From Hypsibius dujardini (Eukaryota > Tardigrada > Eutardigrada > Parachela > Hypsibiidae), in NCBI GenBank assembly GCA_001579985.1, contig LRSR01006613.1, positions 1 through 29,683 on the forward strand: 29,683 nucleotides of DNA, written 5' to 3'. Both the position numbers and the translations under genes were made by a program. Below the pieces are notes generated by a model. It did no database searches. It was not told the DNA's origin and was given only the letters and a program-made list of their open reading frames with translations. Below, piece by piece: positions 1-11,596 of this stretch. The stretch's first letter is position 1. Every line of letters begins with the position of its first letter.

Positions 1-3000
1 TGACGAGTTAAATAGCGACTGCAAAGAAGAGACTAATTCAGAATAAGGAATGAAAAAAATTATACAATCCAAGAACACATACATGAAACGAGGTAGGAAG
101 GCAGGATTTGCTTCTCGCGGGGAGCACCGCTAGCAACTGCTCGAACGGCTTGAACGGTACGGCCATCTCGAAAGTCCCATCAAGAGTGCCAAAGTTTTTG
201 AGGTCGGAAATGTACGGAGCATAATGGTAGGGATAATACCTGAAAAGTACAGAGAAAAGCGCAGCGATTAGTCATGACTGCGCGGTATGAAACAAAAACA
301 CGCCCCTGCACTCACCAGCTCCAGGACGGGACCCCGTGATAATAATAATGCAAATTCCACTGGATCGCACGCACGTATTCACATGCCAGATCCGCAAGCG
401 TCTCACTATCAAAAGTAAAGTTTGAATTTAACATCTCAAAATGACTACGCTCAAAATGATCCTACTTACTCGTTAACCTCGACCAGCCGTAGTTTCTCCT
501 TGTAATACTTCTCCTTATGTGCAAACAACTTCTGTTGTAGTATGGCTATACAAAAAACAGTGGAAGAATTAAAAACACTCTCCCGTTAGGCTAAGAAGTC
601 TGCTTTCCAAATGAAGTCGTCCGTGACGCCTTTTGATCTAATTGACTACTGTTAACTAACTGTTTTCTGTCCGGATGATTAACCGTACATGGAACCGATG
701 AATTTGCATCTTCAAGAGATCAGTTGGTATACTCGACATTTTCTTCATACCATTAGTATCTTCCTCGTCGCTGTCTCCGTCCTCCGGCATTTTCTCAAAC
801 TTGAAGTCATCCTTCCCCGCGGCATCCCACAGGTCGGGATCACACATCAACGCTGCCCCCAATTCCGCGCCTCCCTTCTTCTCCATCCAGGAGAGATCGT
901 CCATTTCGTCCTCCACCTTGTCCAAATCATTTCGCTCCAGTTCACTGAGGAAGGCCTGGAACCGATCCAGCTGCAGGTAACCGCCCTCGTTGAGGTAGCC
1001 CTTCAGCGTGGGCAGCACGCGCTTGTACGCGTCGTAGATATCTTCAAAGGCACTTTTATTGATGTGCAGGCCCGGAAGGTGAGGGATAAAGTCGTTGCCG
1101 ACGAGGAAGCCCATGAGAATCCAGTCGTCGATAATCTTCTCAAAGTCATATTGGAACGGCAAGGTATCCTGCAAACAGATTAAACTTTTAATTTAATTTA
1201 ATTTCAGAGAAAATCCTTAAATAGCCTTTTTATTTAACTTCAGATCAATTAATTATTTAACTATTAACTTGTTTCACATCAATAAAGCAGATAAATTCGA
1301 TAAAAAAACGCCATCAATCAACTAAGCGACTAATAATAAATGTTCGCTCAACTTGATAAGCTTACCCTGAGAGATTCAAATTCGTGGTCCAGATATCCCC
1401 GCATCAGGGATAAGTGTAGAAGATGAAAGGTGATCTTTTCCGGATTCGTCTCACTAAACACCAAAGCACAAGCATTCACAAAAATGGAACCATCCCGCGA
1501 AAGAGGTATCGAATGTGCTTACGCAGCTTCCGAGCTCTTTCCAAACTTGACTTCTTCACGCAGTAGTGAGATAAACGGCTCATGGACAGAAAGACCGAGC
1601 ATAATCTGACAAAACAAACCAAGCAAAGCGGTGAAAAGATCACCTATCATAAACCAAGGAACGGAACCCAAGGAACGGAACCCAAGGAACGGAACCCAAG
1701 GAACGCTCATACCAAATCGGCATCCAACCCGTACAGACAGTGCCGCGTGTAGGGGTCGTAGTTCGGCTGAGATCGGATAAAGCGGATGTAGTCCAAAATC
1801 TTGTGCTCACCCTCACCGGGTACCTAAACATGCTCCACTTGATTTCTCGGTACTAAAAAGGAGCGATGCGCGCAAGCTTGAGAAAGCAGCATAAAGCACG
1901 TACCAAATGACTAGAATAGTGAACTTCAACTTTCTGCCACGAGGGATCTGTGGAGATTTTCTTGGCAATGCTATACTGCAGGAAGTTGTCCAGCCGTTCC
2001 ATGAAGTCGGTGCCTGAAACACACAAAACGCAACGGTAATTTCGAACAGCATCTTCAATAAGTCCGAGTTGAGCAGTGAAACTTCTGAATAGAACTAAAC
2101 AGAAATACGCGAAACCAAAGCTCTGATAGTTGACAACCAATTCAACTCAACACAACTCAATCAATCAATCAATAGATCTACTTATTGCAGAATTGGAACA
2201 TTACCAGGCGTGATGACGTTGGAATCGAAGCGCGCCTCCTCCGCCAGCTTCTTCCCTTCCCGACGGGCCTGTAGTTCCTGCTCCTTCGCATCCTTGGCCG
2301 TCCTGAAAGCCACAACTGAATGATAAAATGCCAAAGGGAGGGATCGAACACGCGTGAAGGAGGCTTTAGCGAACCTGAAACGACGTCCTCGCTGCTGATT
2401 CATCTTCGCTCGCGGCGCACACCCATCGATAGCCAGGAAGAGAACTTTCTTTGGCCGGATGAAGCTAAAGAGTACCTGAAATGAACAGATGTCAATTCCA
2501 ACCAAAAATAAAACTGAATGGCGAACACAAGCGCAATTACAATAATAAAAACTGGAAAGTTCAGCTTATCAACCAATCAATCCCCAACAATTAACGACGA
2601 ATCAAGCATAGGCACTGTAATATGAAGCCGCTCGTTGATTGCTCGATTAGACCAAGATTCAAAAAATGGGATAATCCCTCATTCTCACGATTTCGGCGGT
2701 GGATGCGTTTTGAAATAACTCATTTATGAAAAAATTCGACGTAAATCAGTGTAGGTGGAAATGACTGGGGGGAATTTCACAAAGACGTCACTTCATTCCG
2801 ACTCACATTTATGTAGCTGAAGACGCTTTTAAAGATTTCCTCCTCGGAAATGCGGAAATTGACATCCGCATCATTCGGATGGGAGCAGTGATGAATGATA
2901 CCGTTCATGTCCAGGTAGAAGTTGTCGAACTCCGGAATCTGGAGACATGACTGGTGAAAACAGCTAGCGACCCAGGAAGATTCGGATTATCAAGACGAAA

Positions 3001-3080
3001 CTTACACCATCTTCTTTGACCAAAGAGCTTAGGCAAGGATAGCGCTCTGAGATCCATCTGTAAAATTTGGGCACTCCCAT
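1..3080 (-). CDS. XRN1: XRN1, 5'-3' exoribonuclease 1 (partial, N-terminal 525 residues)
   Basis: Cytoplasmic 5'-3' exoribonuclease that degrades decapped mRNA. I see 13 exons on the minus strand: 3080-3006, 2938-2807, 2475-2375, 2302-2205, 2013-1904, 1823-1713, 1605-1523, 1453-1366, 1168-733, 545-470, 405-316, 239-83 and 18 to beyond base 1. All phases join. The start [18 protein letters not shown] is the classic Xrn N-terminus. Catalytic-core signatures follow in order: [78 protein letters not shown], then [19 protein letters not shown] and [20 protein letters not shown]. The acidic metal-binding residues lie in the DMNG, EGEH, DAD and GND motifs. The DDW...GNDF region and the PYHYAP segment match XRN1 better than nuclear XRN2. 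The 3' end of exon 9 (733) was chosen because it is the donor that keeps frame; an unspliced reading runs into a stop at 656. The C-terminal half lies outside the window. Confidence 0.96.
1654..1705. repeat. 14-bp tandem repeat inside an XRN1 intron
   Basis: About 3.7 near-perfect head-to-tail copies of CCAAGGAACGGAAC. It fills roughly half of the 107-bp intron (1606-1712) and ends a few bases from its 5' splice site (minus strand). Read through, it gives a false Pro/Trp/Gly/Phe repeat peptide. Confidence 0.9.
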
Positions 3081-4050
3081 TTCTGCTGTCGCCAAGAACG
3101 ATAAACACAAACTTCAAAAGTTTCAAAATGGCTGAAAAAAATCAGATTCTTCTTGTAAAATAACGTGTTCGGAAGCTCTACTCAATTAATCAATCCATTT
3201 CGTGAAAGAATACATGCTTGATTCACGCGCGAACAAGGCTGTCAAGGCATATTGCTAAACACGGGCCGTTCAATAGATTAATTGATTTTGCGAAAGAATA
3301 TGCCTTGTTCACGTGCGAACAAGTCTCAATGCTAAAAGATGGGTTGTTTGGCCGATTAATTGATTTTGTGACAAAATATGTCTTGGTTGAGCGAACAAGG
3401 CATATTGCTCATGCACAACACGAGCAATCGCGAATGCCGGAGTACCATTTGATGTCCCTTCCAGTACGCCTATGTGATTGTTACTTTAACTCAACCCGAA
3501 GGATCATTCCTACCTTAATACTTTTACTGTCGTTTTCCCCGAGCATTTTGTTTTAGGTCCTGCTGGATACATCTCCGGCGAATCCTTTGTTTGCTATCTT
3601 TGTTATGCTGCTGTATCGTTTGTTGCTTCCTGCACTCAGGAGCGATTGCTCTGGACACATATGCGTGTTCTGCTAGTACTGTACTGACCAACTGATTCTT
3701 TAGGACATTGTCGTCCTATTGCTGATCCTTTTCTTTACTGGTAGATCTTATAATAATGAAAATTTTACGTAATTATTACGCTGAATTCCTGCTGAGTGCT
3801 GACAGCCCAGCGCAACAGGAAGCAAATATTTATGAAAAAAACCCAAGAGGTGAAAAAAAGTTATCAAAATATATCACAATACAGTACAACAAAGAGTACG
3901 TAAAAAAGAAGGCCGTCAGCGAGGATAGCGAGGTCCAAAATTGTACCCCGTGACGGCGACGACACACCCAACAAACAAATTACAACAAAAATTGCCAAGC
4001 ACTACTAAGCACTGCCAACAAAGCGTCTTCGTCTATAAGATTATGCTGCT
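3081..4050. other. Intergenic region between XRN1 (5') and DONSON (3')
   Basis: About 970 bp between the XRN1 start codon and the DONSON stop codon, both genes on the minus strand. It must hold the XRN1 promoter and the DONSON 3' UTR. I see a three-unit direct repeat (3184-3420), no convincing polyadenylation signal close to the DONSON stop, and no exon-like open frame. The longer open frames here lack recognisable domains. Confidence 0.7.
3184..3420. repeat. Three imperfect direct repeats of about 75-90 bp
   Basis: Units start near 3184, 3276 and 3354. They share a core of ATTAAT(T/C)(G/A)AT followed by a GTGAAAGAATA-like stretch, then TTGTTCACGTGCGAACAAG or a variant, and in the first and third units GGCATATTGCT. 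The block lies about 100-340 bp upstream of the XRN1 start codon, so it may be part of its upstream region, or a small decayed repeat element. Confidence 0.7.
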
Positions 4051-7012
4051 TCAGCCCAGAAGGACGAAAGAGCTCATCAAATTCAGGACCTCAGTAGGCA
4101 CCACATGACTGTTGTGTTCATCTGTAGCGCTGGCATAGTGTGCATCGACTTGCGGTAGCTGGATATCAGCGAACGCAACGGAGGACGTCTCGGGGTTGAT
4201 CTGATGATTTGGCTTCTCCTCGGGCACACAGAGACGCGTGAACGCCAACGTGCCGTCATACGTGGTGTAAGCCACCGTATCCAAAACATCGCTGTTATGA
4301 TCCTTCCCGCGGAGTAAATGCACCAATGACGGAATTACATGCGGCAAGATGGGTCCGCCAGTCACGCCGACGTAGGTGTTGCCCTTCTCCTCACAGTAGA
4401 CGTACTGTAAAAGAAACGATTCCGTTACAAATGTGCGGATTGAATCTAACCTCGACTTGTCTAAGACTATGCCTGTCTGTCTTCCTCTAGACGTCTGTTT
4501 GTCTATTTGTTTGTATGACTGTCTGTCTGTATGGTTGTTTGACTGACTGGCTGGATGTCTGTCTGTTTGACTGACTGCATCAATGTACGACGTCGCTTCA
4601 AGAGACGAACCTTAAGGCGCTCAGCCGTAGCACAAGCGAAGGTGACCGGTGAGATCAGAGTGGGCGGGACATTCAGAAGCGGGCCACCGCCCGGAATCAG
4701 CGAACGAAAGTTGACCAAAGCATCAAGGAAGGCAAGTACTTCGGTCGCTTCCATAGTGATCAGGGACTCCGGCTTGTTGTCCACCGCGTGTTCTACCACA
4801 TCAACTGCATTCTCGTTGTGCAGCTTCAATCCGTTACTGGTCTTGATCGTTTCCAGGATCCAGCGGGTACCGTTGTTAGCGGCTAGACTGTCGCTTCCAG
4901 CGCTGGAATTCAATCTACAGTAGAAAGATGCAACAAGCTTAGAATAAACGCATGCAATGAACGCGTTCGATTCTCGCTAGTAAGAAGTAACCCACAAACT
5001 AATCATAATGCAGAGATAAACACTTCCTGGCACCGCATACAGATATATTAGTATTCAAAAGATATTTTAAAGGTCGAAAAAGTCGATCTGGATTAAAAAT
5101 AAAATATTCGAACTAAATCACAAAATACAAATCAGTACTATATTGTAATTAAACGCTCATTTTAATTCACTGTCCCAAAAAGTATTTAAATACCTGGATA
5201 TTTAAGTTTTCGATTATTATAACATCGCCTTACTCTTCTTGGTCCTTTCCATCCACCGAAGCATTGGTGGAATTCCTCAACGGCATATCAAACTCGATTT
5301 TCAACTGCTTCACTAGCTGCCGGAAACCCATGTTGGTCGGACCGACAAATGCCCGCAGTGTTTTCGTGTGACTCACACGTTTCGACAAGATTAAAGCTGT
5401 CCACTGATGGGTAACGATATAGAAGTACGGGCACATATCGAGTTGGACGGAGTCCTTCAGCTCCTTGAGAGCAACATCCCAGTTCTGCTGCAGTGCTGGC
5501 ATCAGTTTCTTCCAGTCGGTGAAATCCTCTGTTGACCTGTTACGTGAAGGAAATAATAAAGTGAGTCAGTGACTAAAAATGGCGCCCCAGGTTGATGAAG
5601 ACATACGTAGAGCTATTCGATAATCGGGGAAATGTTTTGATTCCGTTGAGGTTCGGGAATGTCCAGTACTTCATTTGACGCAAAAATTGCGCGGCTTGCG
5701 ACACCGTTTTCTGAAAACAAGCAGTAATTCACGTTCGGCATCTCATACCAGTTCAGTTCCATTCGTCTCTTTGTCTGTCTATCGTTTGTCTGCCTGTCTC
5801 GGCTTGTCTGTCTCTTGTCCGTCTGTCTCTTGTTCGTCTGCCTCTTGTTCGTCTGTCTACATATCTCTCTTTCCGTCTTACTCTGCTCATCAGCCTGTCT
5901 GCCTGTCTGTCTATCTGTATTTCTGCCGATCTCTGTATGTATTTGTATATCTGTGCCTGGCTATCTGCCTGATTGTCTGGCTGCCTGCCTGTCTAAACTG
6001 TACTTACTGTGCCACAAGAAGCTTGCACTCGATCCTGCGTAGTGAGATCCTTGATGAAACGCAGATCTTTTCGAACGGTGATCCGCAGGTTGGTCTTCAA
6101 ACTCCAGTCGAAGAAGTCTTTGTACGGTATATAGACCTACAAAAGACAAATACCGATAATCAAACCCAAAATTTATATGTATTATGTTGAAAAAATTAAA
6201 AACTACCCCAAGATAATCCAATTTATACGGTGAGTGAGATTCGCATTGTGAGATAACCCAACCACTCAACCACTCGGTACAAGGAAACCCCATGATAAAA
6301 CTTATGCGGTATCAATCAATCAATAAATCAGTCACCTTCTTGACATCTGCTTTTTCGCTGACCACCAGTCCCACGGTCTCCACTTCCGCGTAATCCGGCA
6401 AGGCCATTCCCAACGAGGTCCGCTTCTCCTTCAACCGCAAATGCTCCACTAACGGGCTAGCCTCCATTTCAAAACTTAACGCCAACGGTAGCGATGACGA
6501 ATAAATATCCCAGGCGTCCTCGGTAGAATCCTGCCGCATAAACGGGTTGGACAGCGTACGCTTGACCAAACTTCCACCGCCGTCCGACGAGCGTTCGCCC
6601 GAAAATCCGCTATCATTTTCAACTTCCGTTCGTGAGCGCTTGCCGGAAGAAGCGACAGACGAGGAGGAGGCATTTTTATTCAGTGATTTCCGGTTTTTAT
6701 ATTTACTCAACACGGCATTCGGCTTAGTCCAGCCGAGATTTCGCGATGATGACGCCTTACTCGGCGCTGATTGAACAATATTCGGATTCACATTACGCAG
6801 GGGGGATGATTTCTTCGGCGACTTTCCGTGATGCCTCTGTGAGAGAAAAATACAAAAGCTACGAAAACACTTAATGCACAACACTTAATGATTGATTTAT
6901 TGGATGAATGATATTGCTTAGTTAACTGGCTTTGGAATTTAGCGGAACGCTTGATTGATTGATTTGATGCGTTACTTACGGTTGACACTTTTCGAGGAGA
7001 ACAAGGCATCAT
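4051..7012 (-). CDS. DONSON: DONSON (downstream neighbour of SON; fly humpty dumpty) homologue
   Basis: Nuclear replication factor that acts in CMG helicase assembly at origins and in fork stability. Seven exons with consistent phases: 7012-6980, 6836-6336, 6136-6008, 5710-5607, 5536-5234, 4914-4611, 4404-4051. They encode about 575 aa; the human protein is 566. The N-terminal ~180 residues are Ser/Lys-rich and low complexity, as in the family. Family blocks then follow: DWSLKTNLRITVRKDLRF (human DWSIKTRLLFT...), MCPYFYIVTHQWTALI (human LCPYFYVCTYQFTVLF), PPTLISPVTFACATAERLK (human PPTLLSPVAFRGATMQMLK) and TGGPILPHVIPSLVHLL (human TGPIMPHSLHSLTMLL). The first coding exon is tiny (11 codons), so the exact start is uncertain; two consecutive ATGs occur at 7012 and 7009. 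The protein ends in SSFVLLG, lacking the family's final ~18 residues. Introns carry TCTG-type repeats. Confidence 0.93.
4471..4579. repeat. Degenerate TCTG repeat in a DONSON intron
   Basis: A TCTG/TTTG/ACTG-rich tract in the intron between exons 6 and 7 (CAGA-type on the gene's sense strand). It produces false open frames. Confidence 0.8.
5757..5997. repeat. Degenerate TCTG repeat in a DONSON intron
   Basis: About 240 bp of (TCTG)n with frequent TCTT, CCTG and TTTG variants. It fills most of the 297-bp intron between exons 3 and 4 (5711-6007). Confidence 0.9.
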
Positions 7013-7597
7013 GATGAAGGATAAGCAAGCGATTAACAAGGAAAGAAGATGACCAAAAAATTCAAGCAGATTGAGAATAGTGCCAGTAGAAAATAATTGA
7101 TGGCGTCGATAGCGTTGAGTTCAAATGATGGCGTTGAAACATTGAATCCAAAAACAAAAACAATGCGGTCCCAAATCCGAATATCGCCAAAAATGAAAGA
7201 CTCAGGTGTTCATGCTGAATTATTAGGTATTTCCCTCGTTGTCGGCAGTACACTGTTTAACGATGACAAAGAAAGGAAAATGCCGAATGAAACTATGAAA
7301 TTGTACTCTCCCCCCTTGGCAAAATTGCCCCGCCTCTTTGGCCCTGCTTGCTCACACCCCTAGTTGCAACGCAGTAGTATTTTTCCTCACGTTTTTAACG
7401 ATTGTCGTACAAAGCAACTTGTGACTTCATCACGATGCTCTCTCTTTCAGAAACTAATATCTTTTCAGATTCATGATACCTTTCTCCATCTTTTACACCG
7501 TGCAGTCTTTCATGGAGCCTTTATCTTTTATTAGGGACACTTTTTTGGCTGAAAAAATAGCTGCCTAAGCATTCCCCGGAGCGTATACAGCTGAAGC
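7013..7597. promoter_or_regulatory. Putative divergent promoter between DONSON and MAP3K4
   Basis: The 585 bp between two head-to-head start codons (DONSON at 7012 on minus, MAP3K4 at 7598 on plus) must contain both 5' UTRs and promoters unless further 5' non-coding exons exist. A GC-box-like GCCCCGCCTC lies at 7327-7336, near the middle. No clear TATA box was recognised in a suitable position for either gene. The role is inferred from gene arrangement. Confidence 0.5.
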
Positions 7598-10500
7598 ATG
7601 TCACAGAGTGGTCCCAGCAGTGACTCGGATTGCTCCGATGAATACTCCCATCGGCCGATATTGTCCGCAGCAGAGAAGCACCGTGCCGGAAGCGCCACCC
7701 CGCAGCAGCAGCAAACGCCATCGCCTGCAAAACTGCCATGGGAGCAGCAACATCAGGAGTCGCAAGATTCCCAGGTACTGCGGTCAATGCCTTGCATCTT
7801 CTCGCAGGGGAGATTTTACAGCTAAGAGAATGCCGCATGCAATGGTGAAGTCGGTAGCGAGGAAGTTGATAGGGAACTTGTAGATCTCGGGCGAGAGTTG
7901 GTTGACACGCTGAATTACTCTGATTGATCAATGAATCAATCGCAATAGTCAATGCGGTAGTCAGGGTTTAATCGATTGTCTTATGGAAGGAAGCTTTCTT
8001 GAATAAGTTACAATTACAATGAGATTTCGCTGGTGAGTGGATTGTCGTATATGCTGGAAAAGATTGTTGCACAAATAGAAGGTGATAAAATTGTAAAATT
8101 GTAATAAGGTGTGAATTGATGCGATTTTGCGAGGTGAACAGTTGGTCTTTTTCAAGGAAACAAATCAATCAATACACTCATTTACACGAAGGTGTTTATA
8201 TCTAAAATGCCCCATCGCCTTGGCATTGGCAAAAGGTGCTTGATGAATTTTTCAGCTAATACATCGCGCAGATGGTCGAACTATTCGGTGATTGTTCAAT
8301 CAAGAGTTATTCTGAATATGTGAATGGAATTTGGGAATTATATGGGTGGAGGATGTTATTGGAGCAATCAACCAATCTGTGGCGCGTTTTAATGGAGCAA
8401 TTTCTTCAGTATGAGCCATTTGTATCCTTCCCTTGCGGCTTGATTGATAGATTTGAATGTGTGATCGCATTTTTTAGCACATCCGGGTATGCATTATCGA
8501 AGATTCTTATCTTGCCCTGTTATACTGGTTACCCGGCTTCGTGTCGCCTACTCTCATATAGCACAATTCTAGTTCCTAATTTACCGTGCACATCGGCGTT
8601 ATTGCAGTATCAGCTGATGCAACAATCGTTTTCCCCCCGTTGCAGGTGGATGAAGTGCTGCGGAAGTTCGAAAGCAAACTCGGCGGCCGCCGGAGCTCGG
8701 GCAAAAACTTCCGCGCCGCCTGCCAGCAGGGCGCAAAAAATCACGTCCGCGAGATCCGCAAGCAAAACCGCAGCAGCGGCCAATCCTCCATGCTGACCTC
8801 GCCGGAATCTAACCACCCCGAGAATCCCTTCACATTCCAATCCCACGCCCACCACACCCCAGGCACCGCGTCGTCTGGCAACTTGGCGCATGTCGGGTCC
8901 AAGCCTATTGTCCCGCCACATCATGCCACGCGGAATCGCAAGACGAAAAAGCGGAATAAGGATCGCTCCTATGATCGCGATTTGAAGTTGCTCGGTGCAG
9001 GTAGGCAAGCAATCAGCTCATCACTTGGCCAACATTGAATCGATTCATTGATTGAGACGTTTGTCTGATGTGTTTTATTGATCGGTTGATTTTTGAACTT
9101 TTCGAGTCTATTTTGTTTTCACTTTATTTGCAACTAATGTCCCTTTCGCAGAGTTTCTCTTGAGCAAATGGAGTAGACTTTTCTGTAGGAGATAGTACAT
9201 AGTGGTGATGAGTGATCGTGAAAGATGTTTTTTGAGAACCAATTATCGCCCCCGGGTGTATGCATTAATTTTGCGCTTTTTTCAGAATTTTAGGTAGTAA
9301 GTAGAAATAAAATAAATATTCCAAATTTCTCAGGAAACGTTTCTTTTAATAAACAGAATCGACTTAGCAGAATTGTTTTTATTGGAGTTTTGTTAATACC
9401 CACTGAAATACTGAAAGTCCTTGAAATGAATTTACATTTTTGAGACGTAAAAATAAAGTAACCATAATATAAGATTGCTTTTTTATTGCTTGTCGTTAGC
9501 GATTTTTTTCCACTGAAAAGCTATGTTTTTCTGAAAGCTAATATTAAAAAATTAGGACGGTTGACTGTCCCAATCTGTTCTGCAAAAAGATAGTTAACGA
9601 TTCAAATTGAATAATCTTCTTTTCACAAGTCTCTTCATAATGTTTTTTGTTCTAGACCATGATCGGGGTCACGCTGTGGCTGTGCCCGACAACGGTGGTT
9701 TCAAGCCGGCCTACGAAGTGGAGACGAGCAACCGCTTCCTCAGTTTGGCGTCCCGACCGGTGGAGAAGTTCGAGGTGGACGAGCCGAAGGATCAGGACCG
9801 CGATTTTCGCCTTCGCCGCCAGAGCCTCTCACGATCCGCATCCCGCTGGCCCAACTGTCCGAAGGAGCGGGTTAAGTTCTTTGAGTACTTCTCAGTCCTC
9901 ATTGAGCTCGGCTCGAAAGCAAAGAGGAAAAAGGAAGACCACATGCGGAGGACGGTGGCGAATCCCACGCCGGACGCGTGGCGCAACGAGCTGCATGATG
10001 TCTTATGGCTTGAATTGCAGGTTGGTGCCTTTGGTTTGACTCGCCTGAATGTTACTGTCTTTGACTATTCATGATTGTGCTAGTGTTTTTGTTGCTAATC
10101 GTCCTGCACACCTAAATACCTGTCTGAGCGTTTTCTGATTGATCTGTACATTAGTTGGATGTCAGTGTACTGTATTTGTCTGTCTGTGTCTGTCAACCTG
10201 TCTTTCTGTCTACCTATCCGTCTGTCTGACTGTCTGCCTAGCTGTCTGTCTGCCTGTCCGTCTGTTTGCTTGTTTGTCTGTCTATCCGTCGATCCGCCGA
10301 GCTAAAGTCTGTTCTCAACATATGGCCAACTGTTTCTGAAAGTCTGCCTGTTTTCTTGACTGTCCGATTGAGCTCGTCATCTGATCGCTCGCCGATTTGG
10401 CTGATTTGCGTGGCTCTTTGATAACTGTTGTCTTCCTTCTCACCTTGTTCGTTTTGGTAAACTATACATCTGTGAAAGCCCGTCGACGATGTTTTTGTCA

Positions 10501-11549
10501 GCCGGTTCTTCTGTGTGCCTGTTTCTTGCAGACCTGTTTCCTAACAGCACACCGACTTCTCGGTCTGCCTGACTGCCTTTTGGTCAGTTTTTGCATACGG
10601 TGTCCATCTCTCTCCTTGCAGGGCTGGATGAGGAACGCCACGATGGATGTGCAGGATCACTACCTCATGACAGAACGCGAAAAGATCGACGACATCCTCG
10701 CACACATCCTCGCCTTCCGCATCGACGAGGCTCCCAGCGGCGGCGGCGGCTGCTACCCCTGTAACAGCGACGGCTTCGCGGAAATCGACATGGAATACCT
10801 CAGCTCGCTCCACTCGGCCTACAAGCAAGTCAGCCGCGTGCTCCAGCAGTTGGACCTTCTCGAGCACCTCTACCCATGCACCAAGAAGATTGGCCTCTCC
10901 CACGCCCTGTACGATCGCGCGCAGTTTCAAGACAAGATCAAGGCGTTGATTATGTGGTCCAACTTCTACATCCAGCTGAGCTATCGGCTGCAGGCTGTCG
11001 CCGGCATCATCAGCGGCCGGAAGTGTAACGAAATCTTCCCACAGCTGCATACCCAGGTCAGCTAGGAGTGTCATAGCTTGAAACGCACAGAAGTAGCCTT
11101 TAATTTATTTAATTTTAACAAAATTGACAAGATCGGATATTATATTTTAGTGTTAAATTTTCCATATTTCAGGTCAGCCAGGAGTTTAACGACAGGTTTG
11201 AGGGCCTGGACGTGGATGTGGTGGACGGTGTAGGTGCGGTCACATTAGAAGTGGACTCTGCGCGGTCGGGGTTCTCCTCGCGGCAGAGCAGCCTCCACGA
11301 TCTAACGCAGATGGACGAGGAGGAGTTGGATCAGACGCACCATACGGGGACGGCCATTCAAGCGGCGGTGCGGACATATCTGGAAAAGAGCATGCGGAAG
11401 CGGGGCCTGGAGAAGACCATCACGCAGATCAAGAACCTGATCTTCCCGACGCTGCGTCACATCATCGGTGAGTAGTCCGAGTGCCTTAAAATGGGCTTAG
11501 TACTGACACACGTAGCAGGGCAAGCAGGCAGACAGAGACGGACAGACAG

Positions 11550-11596
<47 letters not shown>

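Noticed and set aside
2157-2176. Recurrent (TCAA)n/(TGAT)n runs, also near 6312, 6950, 8163 and 9040
   Set aside because: They are short 3-5-unit runs scattered in introns. Too short and common to call as separate repeat elements.
10541-11074. 177-codon minus-strand frame
   Set aside because: It is the antisense shadow of MAP3K4 exon 4.
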